Positions 53,263 through 63,500 of a stretch of DNA of 64,000 bases are shown in pieces (the stretch's first letter is position 1; the number at the start of each line of letters is the position of its first letter). This stretch comes from Flavobacterium tistrianum (GTDB lineage Bacteria > Bacteroidota > Bacteroidia > Flavobacteriales > Flavobacteriaceae), in assembly GCF_003254545.1 (NCBI RefSeq), contig NZ_QJRH01000068.1, forward strand, positions 124,001-188,000, in the 5' to 3' direction. The position numbers and the translations under genes are program-made. The notes beneath the pieces were generated by a model. That model was not told the DNA's origin. It made no database searches and saw only the letters and a list, made by a program, of their open reading frames with translations.

Positions 53263-54690
53263 ATGGAAGAATGTATCTCTGTTTTTGATATGCTTAAAAT
53301 TGGCGTTGGCCCTTCAAGCTCACATACTTTAGGTCCTTGGCGTGCTGCCGAACGTTTTCTTGAAGAGCTCAAAGACGAAGCAATTTTAGACGATATTACT
53401 AGAGTAAAAGTCGACTTATATGGCTCACTTTCTTTAACTGGAAAAGGCCACGCAACAGATCTTGCCGTAATGCTCGGATTGAGCGGACAAGATCCTGAGT
53501 ATATTCCTGTTGAAGATATCGCAGGAATTATTAAAAAAATCGAAACTACAAACGAAATCAATTTGGGCAACCAAAAAGTGATTCCGTTCTTTTTCCTTCA
53601 AGACATTGTTTTCAATAAAGACTTTCTTCCGTTTCATGCCAACGGTTTGAAATTTACAGCTTATAAATCTGATGATTCTGAATACGAATCTACTTTTTAT
53701 TCTATCGGAGGCGGATTTGTTGTAAAAGAAGAGCGTACTAATGCGAAAGAAAAGAAAGCCATAAAATGTGCATTTCCTTACCCAATTCAAAATGCAGCCG
53801 AATTATTGAATTATACGATTACTGAAAACAAAACAATTTCTGAAATTGTATATCAAAATGAAATTTCGATGCGTCCGGAAGCCGAAGTGCATTCTGAATT
53901 AATGCGTATCTGGAATACAATGCTAGAGTGTATGTACATAGGCTGCCACTCTGAAGGTATTCTTCCTGGTGGGCTTCACGTACGCAGAAGAGCTTTTGAC
54001 ATGCACCAAAATTTAATTGGATTATCAAATTATACTGATCCGCAAAGCTGGTTGGAAGAAATCAGAAAAACTGAAGTTAAATTTCGTCAGATTTTAAAAT
54101 GGGTTAGCTGTTTTGCACTTGCCGTGAATGAAGTTAATGCTTCTCTTGGACGTGTTGTTACAGCACCTACAAATGGAAGTTCTGGAGTAATTCCGGCCGT
54201 TTTAATGTATTATATGGTTATTGAAAACCATAATGCAGGCGAAAAAGAAATCAAACAATTTTTGATGGTTGCCGGAGAAATCGGAAGCATCTTCAAAAAA
54301 GGTTCTACTATTTCTGCAGCAATGGGCGGATGTCAGGCTGAAATTGGTGTTTCTTCTGCAATGGCAGCTGGAGCTTTATGCGAATTAATGGGCGGAACTC
54401 CTGCTCAGGTTCTTATGGCTGCCGAAATCGCAATGGAACATCATTTAGGTTTAACCTGCGATCCTATTGGCGGCTTGGTTCAGATTCCTTGTATTGAAAG
54501 AAATACCATGGGCGCCATTAAAGCGATAAATGCAGCTGAATTAGCTCTAGAAACTGATTCTAAAAATGCTAAAGTTCCTTTAGACAAAGTAATTAATACG
54601 ATGTGGGAAACAGCAAAAGATATGAATTCAAAATACAAAGAAACTTCTGAAGGAGGTCTTGCAGTTGCCGTAAATATGGCTGATTGCTAA
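53263..54690 (+). CDS. sdaA: L-serine ammonia-lyase (L-serine dehydratase)
   Basis: An iron-sulfur enzyme of 475 residues converting L-serine to pyruvate and ammonia. It is of the single-chain type with N-terminal beta domain ([16 protein letters not shown]) and catalytic domain. Cluster-binding Cys candidates are in [36 protein letters not shown] and MADC near the end. Length and architecture match SdaA/SdaB of E. coli. Likely monocistronic. Confidence 0.95.
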   Translation: MEECISVFDMLKIGVGPSSSHTLGPWRAAERFLEELKDEAILDDITRVKVDLYGSLSLTGKGHATDLAVMLGLSGQDPEYIPVEDIAGIIKKIETTNEINLGNQKVIPFFFLQDIVFNKDFLPFHANGLKFTAYKSDDSEYESTFYSIGGGFVVKEERTNAKEKKAIKCAFPYPIQNAAELLNYTITENKTISEIVYQNEISMRPEAEVHSELMRIWNTMLECMYIGCHSEGILPGGLHVRRRAFDMHQNLIGLSNYTDPQSWLEEIRKTEVKFRQILKWVSCFALAVNEVNASLGRVVTAPTNGSSGVIPAVLMYYMVIENHNAGEKEIKQFLMVAGEIGSIFKKGSTISAAMGGCQAEIGVSSAMAAGALCELMGGTPAQVLMAAEIAMEHHLGLTCDPIGGLVQIPCIERNTMGAIKAINAAELALETDSKNAKVPLDKVINTMWETAKDMNSKYKETSEGGLAVAVNMADC

Positions 54691-54698
54691 AAATTAAG

Positions 54699-54771
54699 TT
54701 GCCACGAATTCCACAAATTGCCACGAATTATTTTTATATAAATTAGTGCCAATTTGTGGAATTCGTGGCAA
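54699..54771. repeat. GCCACGAATT hairpin
   Basis: Perfect 22-base arms (54699-54720 and 54750-54771) around a 29-base loop that holds another GCCACGAATT unit. It fills the gap between sdaA and the SH3 gene. The right arm is followed by A rather than T residues, so it is not a standard plus-strand terminator. Confidence 0.78.
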
Positions 54772-54789
54772 AAAAATATAGAAACATTC

Positions 54790-55986
54790 ATGAAAAAACT
54801 TTACTTTCTATTTGCTTTTTGCTCTTCTTTTTTACTGCACTCTCAAGAAATATACTATATAAAATCGGACACAAGATTATTTACTTCTAAGAACAAATCA
54901 TCTGATTTTCTGGGCTATTTTAAATATGGAGCATCTATAAAATTACTATCTAAAAACGAAAACGGATGGTATAAAATACAATCTGATAATTTTTCTGAAG
55001 GCTATGTTGAGGCAAAATATATTGCAGAAACACTCAATGCATCTGATATCAAAACAAAAGATAAAGAAAACCCAATCATTGAAAGTGGCGATAATTATTA
55101 TGGTAGCCCTCATTTATTTGTTTTAGCTGCAGGCTTGAAAGCACGCGCAATGCCTGATAAAACTTCAAAAATCAGAGAAATTTTATTTACTGGAGATCCT
55201 ATTCCTGTAAATTATTACCCTAAAAACCAAGATGAATGGGTTAATATCAGCGGTACATTTAGAGATGAATATAACAAATTTGTACAAAGAAAATATATTG
55301 GACAACGTCCTGATTTTGACAAATTAATTAATGAATTTGACAAACTGGATGTTTCAAAAATAAATGAAAGAAAAACACTAAGCGAACGAATTGTAGAGCT
55401 TGCTTGGAATAGTGGTTACAAAAAACTAGCACCTGCTTATCAGCGTTATTCTGCTGTTGTAAAGCAGATTAATGATGAAAAATTAATTTCGGAAACAGAA
55501 CTAAATGAACTTTTAGCTAGAAAACTAGGACAACAAAAGACTTTTGATGAAATTACAGCTATTTCTAAAAAAGCAGAATTTTTACTAAAAGGAGTCAAAA
55601 CCAAAACATTCAATCTTCCGCTTAGCGAACTTTTAAAACTGTATAATCAGCCTTTAAAAAAGAAAACCATGGAAGACGGATGTGGCATTTATTTAAGTGA
55701 TACTTTTTATTATTATTCCGATTTGGAAGTTTCTGTAGATGAAAGCAAAAATCTGGTTGAAATTGTAAAAGTTTTTTTAAATGAAAACAACAAATTTATT
55801 CTCAATTCAAAAACCGTTTTTGATTATAAGCTCACTGAAAGAGACTTTATCGAAAAATATGGGACCTATATTGAAACTTCTCTAAAAACTCCACATCACT
55901 ACTCATTAAACTTAGAAGATGGACAAATTCAGCTACAATTTAAAGACGGAAAACTATTTTCTGTCGAAATATTCTATAATTGCTGA
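54790..55986 (+). CDS. Exported protein with bacterial SH3 domains
   Basis: A protein of 398 residues. The ATG at 54790 (MKKLYFLFAFCSSFLLHSQ) gives a clean signal peptide; an upstream in-frame ATG at 54754 lies inside the hairpin arm. Two SH3b-type domains are seen (about 20-78 and 105-178; GYFKYGASIKLLSKNENGWYKIQ; LKARAMPDKTSKIREILFTGD). The C-terminal part is unassigned. SH3b domains often bind cell wall. Likely periplasmic. Confidence 0.78.
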   Translation: MKKLYFLFAFCSSFLLHSQEIYYIKSDTRLFTSKNKSSDFLGYFKYGASIKLLSKNENGWYKIQSDNFSEGYVEAKYIAETLNASDIKTKDKENPIIESGDNYYGSPHLFVLAAGLKARAMPDKTSKIREILFTGDPIPVNYYPKNQDEWVNISGTFRDEYNKFVQRKYIGQRPDFDKLINEFDKLDVSKINERKTLSERIVELAWNSGYKKLAPAYQRYSAVVKQINDEKLISETELNELLARKLGQQKTFDEITAISKKAEFLLKGVKTKTFNLPLSELLKLYNQPLKKKTMEDGCGIYLSDTFYYYSDLEVSVDESKNLVEIVKVFLNENNKFILNSKTVFDYKLTERDFIEKYGTYIETSLKTPHHYSLNLEDGQIQLQFKDGKLFSVEIFYNC

Positions 55987-56037
55987 TTCCCCTTTTACAA
56001 TTATTCAATACTTTTACATTATCAAAAAAACAATAAA

Positions 56038-56856
56038 ATGTCAGTAGCAAAAAAAGATTATAAAAGAATCACAACAAAGTCATTAATTGAAATGAAAAGC
56101 AATGGAGAAAAAATCTCTATGCTTACTGCGTATGATTACACAATGGCAAAAATTGTTGATACCGCTGGTATTGATGTAATTTTAGTTGGTGATTCGGCAT
56201 CAAACGTAATGGCTGGTCACGAAACTACTTTGCCTATTACTTTAGATCAGATGATTTATCATGCTTCTTCTGTAGTTCGCGCTGTAGAAAGAGGTTTGGT
56301 TGTAGTTGACTTGCCTTTTGGAAGTTATCAGTCAGATTCAAAAGAAGCTTTACGTTCTTCTATCAGAATCATGAAAGAAAGTGGTGCACACGCTGTGAAA
56401 TTGGAAGGCGGAAAAGAAATTAAAGAGTCTATCAAAAAAATATTAAATGCTGGAATTCCAGTTATGGGACATTTAGGACTAACTCCTCAGTCTATCTATA
56501 AATTCGGAACTTATACGGTTCGCGCTAAAGAAGAAGAAGAAGCTGAGAAGTTAATCGAAGACGCTCAAATGCTAGAAAAAGTAGGATGTTTTGCTGTTGT
56601 TTTAGAAAAAATTCCTGCTGCTCTTGCTAAAAAAGTAGCTGATAGTATTTCTATCCCAGTAATCGGAATTGGAGCTGGAGGCGGTGTTGACGGTCAAGTT
56701 TTAGTAATTCACGATATGTTAGGAATGAATAACGAATTCAGTCCACGCTTCTTGCGTCGCTACTTAAATCTTTACGAAGAAATGACAAAAGCAATCGGAC
56801 AATATGCTGCAGATGTTAAGTCTAGTGATTTTCCTAATGCTAATGAACAGTATTAA
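56038..56856 (+). CDS. panB: 3-methyl-2-oxobutanoate hydroxymethyltransferase
   Basis: An enzyme of 272 residues for the first committed step of pantothenate synthesis: 5,10-methylene-THF plus 2-oxoisovalerate to ketopantoate. TIM-barrel motifs include [60 protein letters not shown], and [22 protein letters not shown]. Metal-binding Asp in GDSA and catalytic Glu in KIPA-type segment are present. A repeat arm begins 2 bases after the stop. Confidence 0.96.
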   Translation: MSVAKKDYKRITTKSLIEMKSNGEKISMLTAYDYTMAKIVDTAGIDVILVGDSASNVMAGHETTLPITLDQMIYHASSVVRAVERGLVVVDLPFGSYQSDSKEALRSSIRIMKESGAHAVKLEGGKEIKESIKKILNAGIPVMGHLGLTPQSIYKFGTYTVRAKEEEEAEKLIEDAQMLEKVGCFAVVLEKIPAALAKKVADSISIPVIGIGAGGGVDGQVLVIHDMLGMNNEFSPRFLRRYLNLYEEMTKAIGQYAADVKSSDFPNANEQY

Positions 56857-56858
56857 AG

Positions 56859-56901
56859 TTAGACTTGCTTAGATTTTTAGACATACTTAGACTTCTTAGA
56901 T
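56859..56901. repeat. Left inverted repeat of the four-helix-bundle cassette
   Basis: 43 bases built of TTAG/CTTAGA units. Its reverse complement, with a single one-base length difference, is at 57364-57405. It starts 2 bases after the panB stop codon. Confidence 0.85.
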
Positions 56902-56994
56902 CTTATTCTTAAATTTATATAATTGAATAAAACTCTAAGAAGTTTAATTTTTGAAATCTTAAGCTCATACCAAAAACCATCAATAATTTAAGCC

Positions 56995-57345
56995 ATGCAT
57001 CAATTCAAAGAGCTTTTGATCTGGAAGAAAAGCAGATCATTTTGTTCTAAAGTTTATTCTGTAACAGCCACATTTCCTAGTGAAGAAAAATTTGGAATAA
57101 TTAATCAATTAAGAAGAGCTTCAGTATCAATCCCTTCAAATATTGCAGAGGGTTCTTCAAGAAATTCAAATAAAGATTTTGCTCGTTTTTTAGAAATTGC
57201 TATCGGATCAGCCTATGAAGTTGAAACACAACTTTTAATTTCATCTGATTTAGGATTTATAAATGAAGAAAGCACAACTGAATTAATTAATTTACTGGAA
57301 GAAATCACTAAAATGACATCCCGATTTAGAGCGACATTATTGTAA
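56995..57345 (+). CDS. Four-helix-bundle protein (S23/IVS-ORF-like, TIGR02436)
   Basis: A protein of 116 residues. Hallmarks: FKELLIWKKSRSFCSKVYS (helix 1), FPSEEKFGIINQLRRASVSI, NIAEGSSR, FARFLEIAIGSAYEVETQLL. The fold is shared with the proteins encoded in 23S rRNA intervening sequences and with the Avd accessory protein of diversity-generating retroelements. No reverse transcriptase or template repeat is nearby. The gene sits in a cassette with 42-43 base inverted repeats (56859-56901, 57364-57405). Those arms abut panB on one side and an RluA-family gene on the other. Confidence 0.88.
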   Translation: MHQFKELLIWKKSRSFCSKVYSVTATFPSEEKFGIINQLRRASVSIPSNIAEGSSRNSNKDFARFLEIAIGSAYEVETQLLISSDLGFINEESTTELINLLEEITKMTSRFRATLL

Positions 57346-57363
57346 AAACAAAAAAAAGTCAAA

Positions 57364-57405
57364 ATCTAAGAAGTCTAAGTATGTCTAAAATCTAAGCAAG
57401 TCTAA
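57364..57405. repeat. Right inverted repeat of the four-helix-bundle cassette
   Basis: 42 bases, reverse complement of 56859-56901 apart from one T fewer. It ends one base before the start codon of the pseudouridine synthase gene, so it forms that gene's leader. Confidence 0.85.
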
Positions 57406-57406
57406 T

Positions 57407-58096
57407 ATGAAAATTCTTTCTAACAAAAACAATCTCCAAATTTTACACGAAGACAATCACATAATTGTGGTTAACAAACGTGTGGGAGATATTGTGCAGG
57501 GAGATAAAACTGGCGATAAACCATTATCTGATGTAGTAAAAGAATACATTAAAGCAAAATATAATAAACCTGGTGATGTTTTCTTGGGTGTTATTCATCG
57601 TTTAGATCGTCCTACAACTGGAATTGTGGTTTTTGCTAGAACTAGTAAAGCGTTGTCCCGAATGAATGAATTATTCAGCAATCGTGAAACGAAAAAAACA
57701 TATTGGGCTGTCGTAAAGAATAAACCAAAAGAGGCAAAAGCTAAATTGGTTCATTATTTAAAACGAAACGAAAAAAATAACACTTCAAAAGCACATTTAA
57801 AAGAAGTTCCAGACAGTAAATTAGCTAGTCTAGATTATACAATCATCAAAGAACTTCAAAATTATACCGCTCTAGAAATCAATTTACACACGGGGCGTCA
57901 TCATCAAATTCGCGCACAGCTATCTGCAATTGGTTCTCCAATTAAAGGAGATTTAAAATATGGAGCAGACCGAAGTAATCCTGATGGCGGAATTCATCTT
58001 CATGCCCGAAAATTAACTTTTGTGCATCCTGTTTCAAAAGAGAATATCACAATTATTGCTCCTACTCCAGATGATTCGATTTGGAATGCTGTATGA
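57407..58096 (+). CDS. RluA-family pseudouridine synthase
   Basis: A protein of 229 residues, short for the family and lacking the N-terminal S4 domain. The catalytic motif is HRLDRPTTG (Asp67), with LHTGRHHQIRAQL and HLHARKLTFVHP at conserved places. It modifies uridine in rRNA or tRNA; TruC/RluC/RluD cannot be separated by eye. Its start is preceded directly by a repeat arm. Confidence 0.9.
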   Translation: MKILSNKNNLQILHEDNHIIVVNKRVGDIVQGDKTGDKPLSDVVKEYIKAKYNKPGDVFLGVIHRLDRPTTGIVVFARTSKALSRMNELFSNRETKKTYWAVVKNKPKEAKAKLVHYLKRNEKNNTSKAHLKEVPDSKLASLDYTIIKELQNYTALEINLHTGRHHQIRAQLSAIGSPIKGDLKYGADRSNPDGGIHLHARKLTFVHPVSKENITIIAPTPDDSIWNAV

Positions 58097-58172
58097 TTTT
58101 TATGATTTAATTGTTAAATTTTTAAATTTTATCGATTAACTTGCAGGGAGAAAAAAACAAGCTAATCGAAAA

Positions 58173-59501
58173 ATGGATTATAAAAGCAACATCGGATATC
58201 GAAAGGAAACTCTAAAAAAGTTATTGTATAATATTCAGAAAAGCGAAGATTTAATTGTAAAAGCTTTATACGATGACTTTAAAAAACCTGAGTTCGAGGC
58301 TGTTTTGACTGAAACCAATTACGTCATTTCAGAACTGAAAGATGTTATAAAAAACATTAATAAATGGGCAAAACCCAAACGTGTCCTTCCGTCAATTCTC
58401 AACTTTCCTTCTAGCGATTACATTTATAATGAACCTTACGGAGATGTACTGATTATCGCTCCTTGGAATTATCCTTTTCAGCTAGCTTTATGTCCGTTGG
58501 TTGCTGCAGTGGCCGCAGGAAACAGAGTAGTTTTAAAACCTTCTGAACTTACACCTCATACCTCTGCCATAATTGCAAAAATTATAGAAAAAACGTTTCA
58601 TGTTAATCATGTAGAAGTTTTTGAAGGAGGAATCGAAGTTTCTAATAAACTCCTTGCACAACGCTGGGATTATATCTTTTTTACTGGAAGCGTTGCGGTA
58701 GGTAAAATTGTTGCAAAAGCGGCAGCAGAAAATTTAACTCCAGTTACACTCGAATTGGGAGGAAAGAATCCATGTATTATTGATGAAACTGCCAACTTAA
58801 AACTCGCTGCAAAACGAATTGTCTGGGGAAAATTTATTAATGCCGGCCAGACTTGCATTGCACCCGATTATATTCTGATTCAGAAAAATATGAAGGTCAA
58901 TTTCATTTCATATTTAATTGAAGAAATCATTAAAGCTTATGGAAAAAAAATTGACAAATCTCCAGATTTTGCACGAATTATAAATACAAAAAATTGGTAT
59001 CGACTAACCAATATGATTCAAAACGAACATGTTTTGTTTGGTGGAGAAAGCGATGCCAACAAATTATATATAGCACCAACAATTCTTGAAGAACCAGATT
59101 TGGATAGTCCTGTTATGAAAGAGGAAATTTTTGGTCCTATTCTGCCAATTCTAGTTTACGAAAATGAAAATGACATCGAAAAAGTTGTCAGTCGTTATGA
59201 GAAACCTCTTTCATTTTATATTTTTAGCGAAAATAATTCTTTCGTTCAGCAATTACTGGCAAAATACTCCTTTGGAGGAGGCTGTATCAATGATTCTGTT
59301 ATTCATTTTTCTAATAATAGATTGCCTTTTGGCGGTGTCGGCCACAGCGGAATTGGAGCTTATCATGGTAAACGAAGCTTTGATACATTTTCTCACCATA
59401 AAGCAATTGTCAAAAAAGGAAATTGGCTTGATTTACCTATGCGTTATGCACCTTACAAAAACAAACTAGCTTCCATCAAACGAGTTTTGGACTGGCTATA
59501 A
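58173..59501 (+). CDS. Aldehyde dehydrogenase (class 3-like)
   Basis: An NAD(P)-dependent dehydrogenase of 442 residues, short as in the class-3 / fatty-aldehyde branch. APWNYPFQ (96-103), GNRVVLKPSE (116-125), FFTGSVAVGK, catalytic Glu194 in LELGGKNP and nucleophile Cys228 in GQTCIAPDY are visible. SGIGAYHGKRSFDTFSH near the C-terminus is typical of class 3. The substrate is probably a fatty or aromatic aldehyde. Confidence 0.93.
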   Translation: MDYKSNIGYRKETLKKLLYNIQKSEDLIVKALYDDFKKPEFEAVLTETNYVISELKDVIKNINKWAKPKRVLPSILNFPSSDYIYNEPYGDVLIIAPWNYPFQLALCPLVAAVAAGNRVVLKPSELTPHTSAIIAKIIEKTFHVNHVEVFEGGIEVSNKLLAQRWDYIFFTGSVAVGKIVAKAAAENLTPVTLELGGKNPCIIDETANLKLAAKRIVWGKFINAGQTCIAPDYILIQKNMKVNFISYLIEEIIKAYGKKIDKSPDFARIINTKNWYRLTNMIQNEHVLFGGESDANKLYIAPTILEEPDLDSPVMKEEIFGPILPILVYENENDIEKVVSRYEKPLSFYIFSENNSFVQQLLAKYSFGGGCINDSVIHFSNNRLPFGGVGHSGIGAYHGKRSFDTFSHHKAIVKKGNWLDLPMRYAPYKNKLASIKRVLDWL

Positions 59502-59620
59502 GTCAGTTAAAACATTTCGGAATGTTTTATAGATTTTTATACCAAATTGATTAAAAATATTATATTTACGTCAAGATACCTTTAAAATATTACAAGTCTA
59601 TAAAACAATTTTACATAAAA

Positions 59621-60427
59621 ATGAAATCTACACGTGACCAAATTGAGGACATTAAAAAAAATGGCTTTTCCCTTGATTTTTCTACAGTTTTTAATCACGC
59701 ATTCGAAAACTATAAAAAAATAGCTCTTTATTCGGGACTTATCATTTTGGTCTTAACCATTATCATTGTGATGGCATATGTGGGAATATTGATAGCTTAT
59801 TTTGGAATCGAAAGCCTAAAGCAAGATTATCTAAAGGAATTCGCAAATCAAAATTTTACAGCTGTTGAGCTTTTAGTCCAAACTATTGGATTTTCTGTGC
59901 TAGCAGCATTAATAGCTCCTTTTGGCGCAGGATTTTTAAAAATGGCAGATTCTGCTGATAAGGATATTGAATTTAACGTCTCTACAATGTTCTCCTATTA
60001 CAAAGGAAAATATTTTGGACAGATTTTCATCGCAGCTATTATCGCCGCTATTACAGGAAACTTACTTTCTAATTTAATTAGAAGTTTAAATATTCCATTT
60101 GGAGAATTAATTGCTTTTGCAATTCCCTACATTATATCCTATTTCGTTTATTTGTCGACCCCTCTAATTATTTTTGGAAATTTAACAGGAATAGAATCTT
60201 TGAAAGCAAGCATTAGAATAGTTACTAAAAATCCACTAAATATATTTGCATTTTTCATCATAGGTTTTTTGGGTGCTTTAGTAGGACTTGTTGCATGCTG
60301 TGTAGGAGTAATATTTACTGCAGTTTTTAACAGTTCAATGCAATATGCAACTTATTTTGCCATTTTTGGAACACAATCTGAAGAAGAGGATTCAATTGAT
60401 TCAATCGGAAAATACAATGTAGATTAA
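59621..60427 (+). CDS. Hypothetical polytopic membrane protein
   Basis: A protein of 268 residues. A polar N-terminus (SLDFSTVFNHAFENYKKIA) is followed by about six hydrophobic helices (about 36-60, 83-105, 133-150, 155-175, 199-222 and 225-245) and a C-terminal acidic tail. The pattern resembles the DUF975/YciC-type or glycerophosphodiesterase membrane domains. In flavobacterial genomes similar proteins are sometimes named beta-carotene monooxygenase without evidence, which I do not adopt. Confidence 0.65.
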   Translation: MKSTRDQIEDIKKNGFSLDFSTVFNHAFENYKKIALYSGLIILVLTIIIVMAYVGILIAYFGIESLKQDYLKEFANQNFTAVELLVQTIGFSVLAALIAPFGAGFLKMADSADKDIEFNVSTMFSYYKGKYFGQIFIAAIIAAITGNLLSNLIRSLNIPFGELIAFAIPYIISYFVYLSTPLIIFGNLTGIESLKASIRIVTKNPLNIFAFFIIGFLGALVGLVACCVGVIFTAVFNSSMQYATYFAIFGTQSEEEDSIDSIGKYNVD

Positions 60428-60514
60428 AATCGAAAATTCTTAATCATAGAGAACCTAACCACTTCTTTTAAGAATTTTCAAACGCTATTTACTTAACTAA
60501 CATACCCAAATTCT

Positions 60515-63500
60515 ATGGTCGCAAACTGTAGTTTTTTCAATTCGGTTATCTCAGGAATTTCCGCTAGCGGAAATGCCTTCGAATCAATTATGACCGGATG
60601 GTATGTGTTTAATCCTGATATCATTTATTACAACAACCATAAACTTGTTGTTTTAGGTTTATCGCTCATTGCCTTTCTTTCGCTTTTAGTCTACCAATTT
60701 TTTAAGATTAAAGCCAAAATTGGATATTTCATTGAAAAAAAGAAAGAACAAGAAACCGTAAGCAAAGAATACCAGCTTTATATTCTATTTTTCGGTATCG
60801 CAGTAATAGTTATCGAAATCATCAATGAAATTTTCAAAATCAGACCCAAAAGTCTTTTACTGGTAAATGTTCTAATTGGTATTTTTGTTCTTATTATTTA
60901 CATGATAACAAACAAAATCAAATGGATGAGAGATCATATCCAGCAGATTTTTATTTCATGTTTTTTCATTTATATCAGTTACGTTTCTTACAATATTGTC
61001 ACTTTACGAAATGATGTTGTACCAATAATTGTATTCCTAATTTCCTTTTTCTTTTCGTACAATATTCTCAAGCCCATAAAAATTTATTGGTCTTTTGTCG
61101 GTTTAACCTTTACCTTTTTAATTGCTACATTAGCATTTCATCTCATTCCAATAAAATCTTCTATTTTATTGCTTAATTTCTGCATTCTAATCTTCATTAT
61201 AAATCAGGTAAAATATGCTGTTTTATTAAACAATCGAGACAATTTTAGGTTTGCTAGCGAAATCGTTCACAAAGGAAATTCGCTTACAATAGCCTCAAAT
61301 CAAAAAAGCGAAATACTCTTTTGCAGCGAAACCATAACTCCTATTTTAGGATATCAGCCAGAAGAGGTCATGGGGGTAAAATTCTGGGAGCTAACTCAAG
61401 ATTCTGAAGAAAAATTAAATCCTATCAAAAACCACGAAAACAAACTCTACATCAGGAAATTAAAAACCAAAAGTGGCGAATACAAATATATCCAATGGAA
61501 GGACAAAAAGTTCTCAGAAGATTTAATCATAAGTATCGGGCAAGATGTTACAGAGCAGGTTATCGTTCAAGATCAATACAAAAATTTAATTCAGACTGCA
61601 ACCGATATCATTTTTGAAATTAATGCAGAAGGTTATTTTACTTTTATAAATGAATTTGGTTTTTCTACTCTCGGCTATACCGAAAGCGAAATCATTAAAA
61701 AACACTATTCCAATTTTATTCATGAAAACTACATCACTAGTGCTGTCGATTTTTATGAAAATTTAGTTATAAATGAAAATAATTATCCGATTATTGAAAT
61801 CCCCGTTCTGAAGAAAAATGGTGAAGAAATGTGGATTTCGCAAAAAATCATTGTACGTAAAAATGATTTAGGATTAACAACTGGTTTTTCTGGTATTGCA
61901 AGAGATATTACTGAAAAAAAGAATATTGAAAACGAGAAAAAAAGACGTCTTAAAAAAATTGAAGCTTACAATAGTTCGACCAAAAAATTATCGACTACTG
62001 ATTTTAGCAAATATGACGAACTAAACACAATCATTAATTTAATATTAAAAGAAGCTGCCACGATAAGCGATGTCAATCGTGTAAGTTTCTGGAAATATGA
62101 TAACGATCTCATTACTTGCAAAAATCTCTTTAGCCTTGACAATCAAAGTTTAAGTGACAAAAACATTTTAAACAAAGAGTCCTATCCTATTTATTTTGAA
62201 ACATTAAATAACAAAGCCATTATAAATGCTCCAGATGTATTTAATAAATTGGAAACATCTGAATTTCAAAAACTTTACTTTACAAAAAACAACATAAAAT
62301 CAATGCTAGATGTTCCTATTTTCTTAACAGGACAATTGGCAGGAGTTGTATGTTTTGAAAGCACGGAGCATAAACGCGAATGGGATAATGAGGATATTAA
62401 TTATGCAAGAACTATTTCAGATGTAATTTCGCTTGCTATTTCTTCACAAATGCGATTGGAAGCAGAAAGGAAATTAGAACTCAAAAGCCAACTTTTGTCT
62501 GCACTTTCTCTATGCACAGAAAAGTTCCTGCTAAGCAAAACCACGCATCAAATGTTTCAGGAAACGTACAACATTATTGGAAAAGCAGCCAAAGTAGACC
62601 ACATGTATTACTACGAAAAAGATGCAATCTACAATACAGTAAGCCAGAAATATAAATGGTCGCGCGAAGGAGTTACTCACCAGATAACACCACTTCGCCA
62701 TATGACAGAAGAAAATCTGCGAGAGATTTATGACGTGGCCTCGCAGAGAAAAATCCTAAATACGTTAACCCGAAATCTTAATGATGGTTTTTTCAAAAAG
62801 CTTTTAATCGATAACGAAATCCAGTCGATTTTAATTTTGCCGATTTACATAAATGACATTTTCACTGGCTTTATTGGCTTTGATGATTGTACGACAGAAA
62901 GAAAATGGTCTGAAGACGAAATTAATATCTTTCAGGTTTTAGCAAATAACATTTCGTCTGCATTAGAAAGAAACCGAAATGAAACTAAAATTATCGAAAG
63001 CGAAGAAAAATTCAAACTGATTGCCAACAATATTCCAGGAACGGTTTATTTATCAAAATTTGATGCTTTCTCAACCAAAATATTCTTAAATGACGAGGTC
63101 TCAAACCTTACAGGATACTCAAAATCTGAATTTATTGAAAATAATTTATCTTTTCTATCGTTAATTCATCCTGAGGATAAAGAAGAAGTAATTAACAATC
63201 AAATCGATAATCTCCAAAACGGAATGCCTTTGCATAATGTATATCGCATTAAGCGCAAAAGCGGAGAGTATATTTGGATAGAAGAATTTGGAGACGTAAT
63301 TAAGCGAGATGATGAAATTGAATTTGTTGGCGGAATTTATTTTGATATTACAAGTAAAAAAGAAATTGAAGACGCCATAAAAGCCAAACAGCTGGCAGAA
63401 GCCGCAAGCAAATCAAAATCTGACTTTTTAGCCAATATGTCGCATGAAATTAGGACTCCTCTAAACGGAATTATTGGTTTTACACATTTATTAATGAAAA

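Noticed and set aside
56859..57405. A diversity-generating retroelement around the four-helix-bundle gene
   Set aside because: No reverse transcriptase, template repeat or variable repeat is visible nearby; only the Avd-like fold is shared.
59621..60427. Naming the membrane protein a beta-carotene monooxygenase
   Set aside because: No carotenoid oxygenase His ligands or propeller motifs; it is only a polytopic membrane protein.
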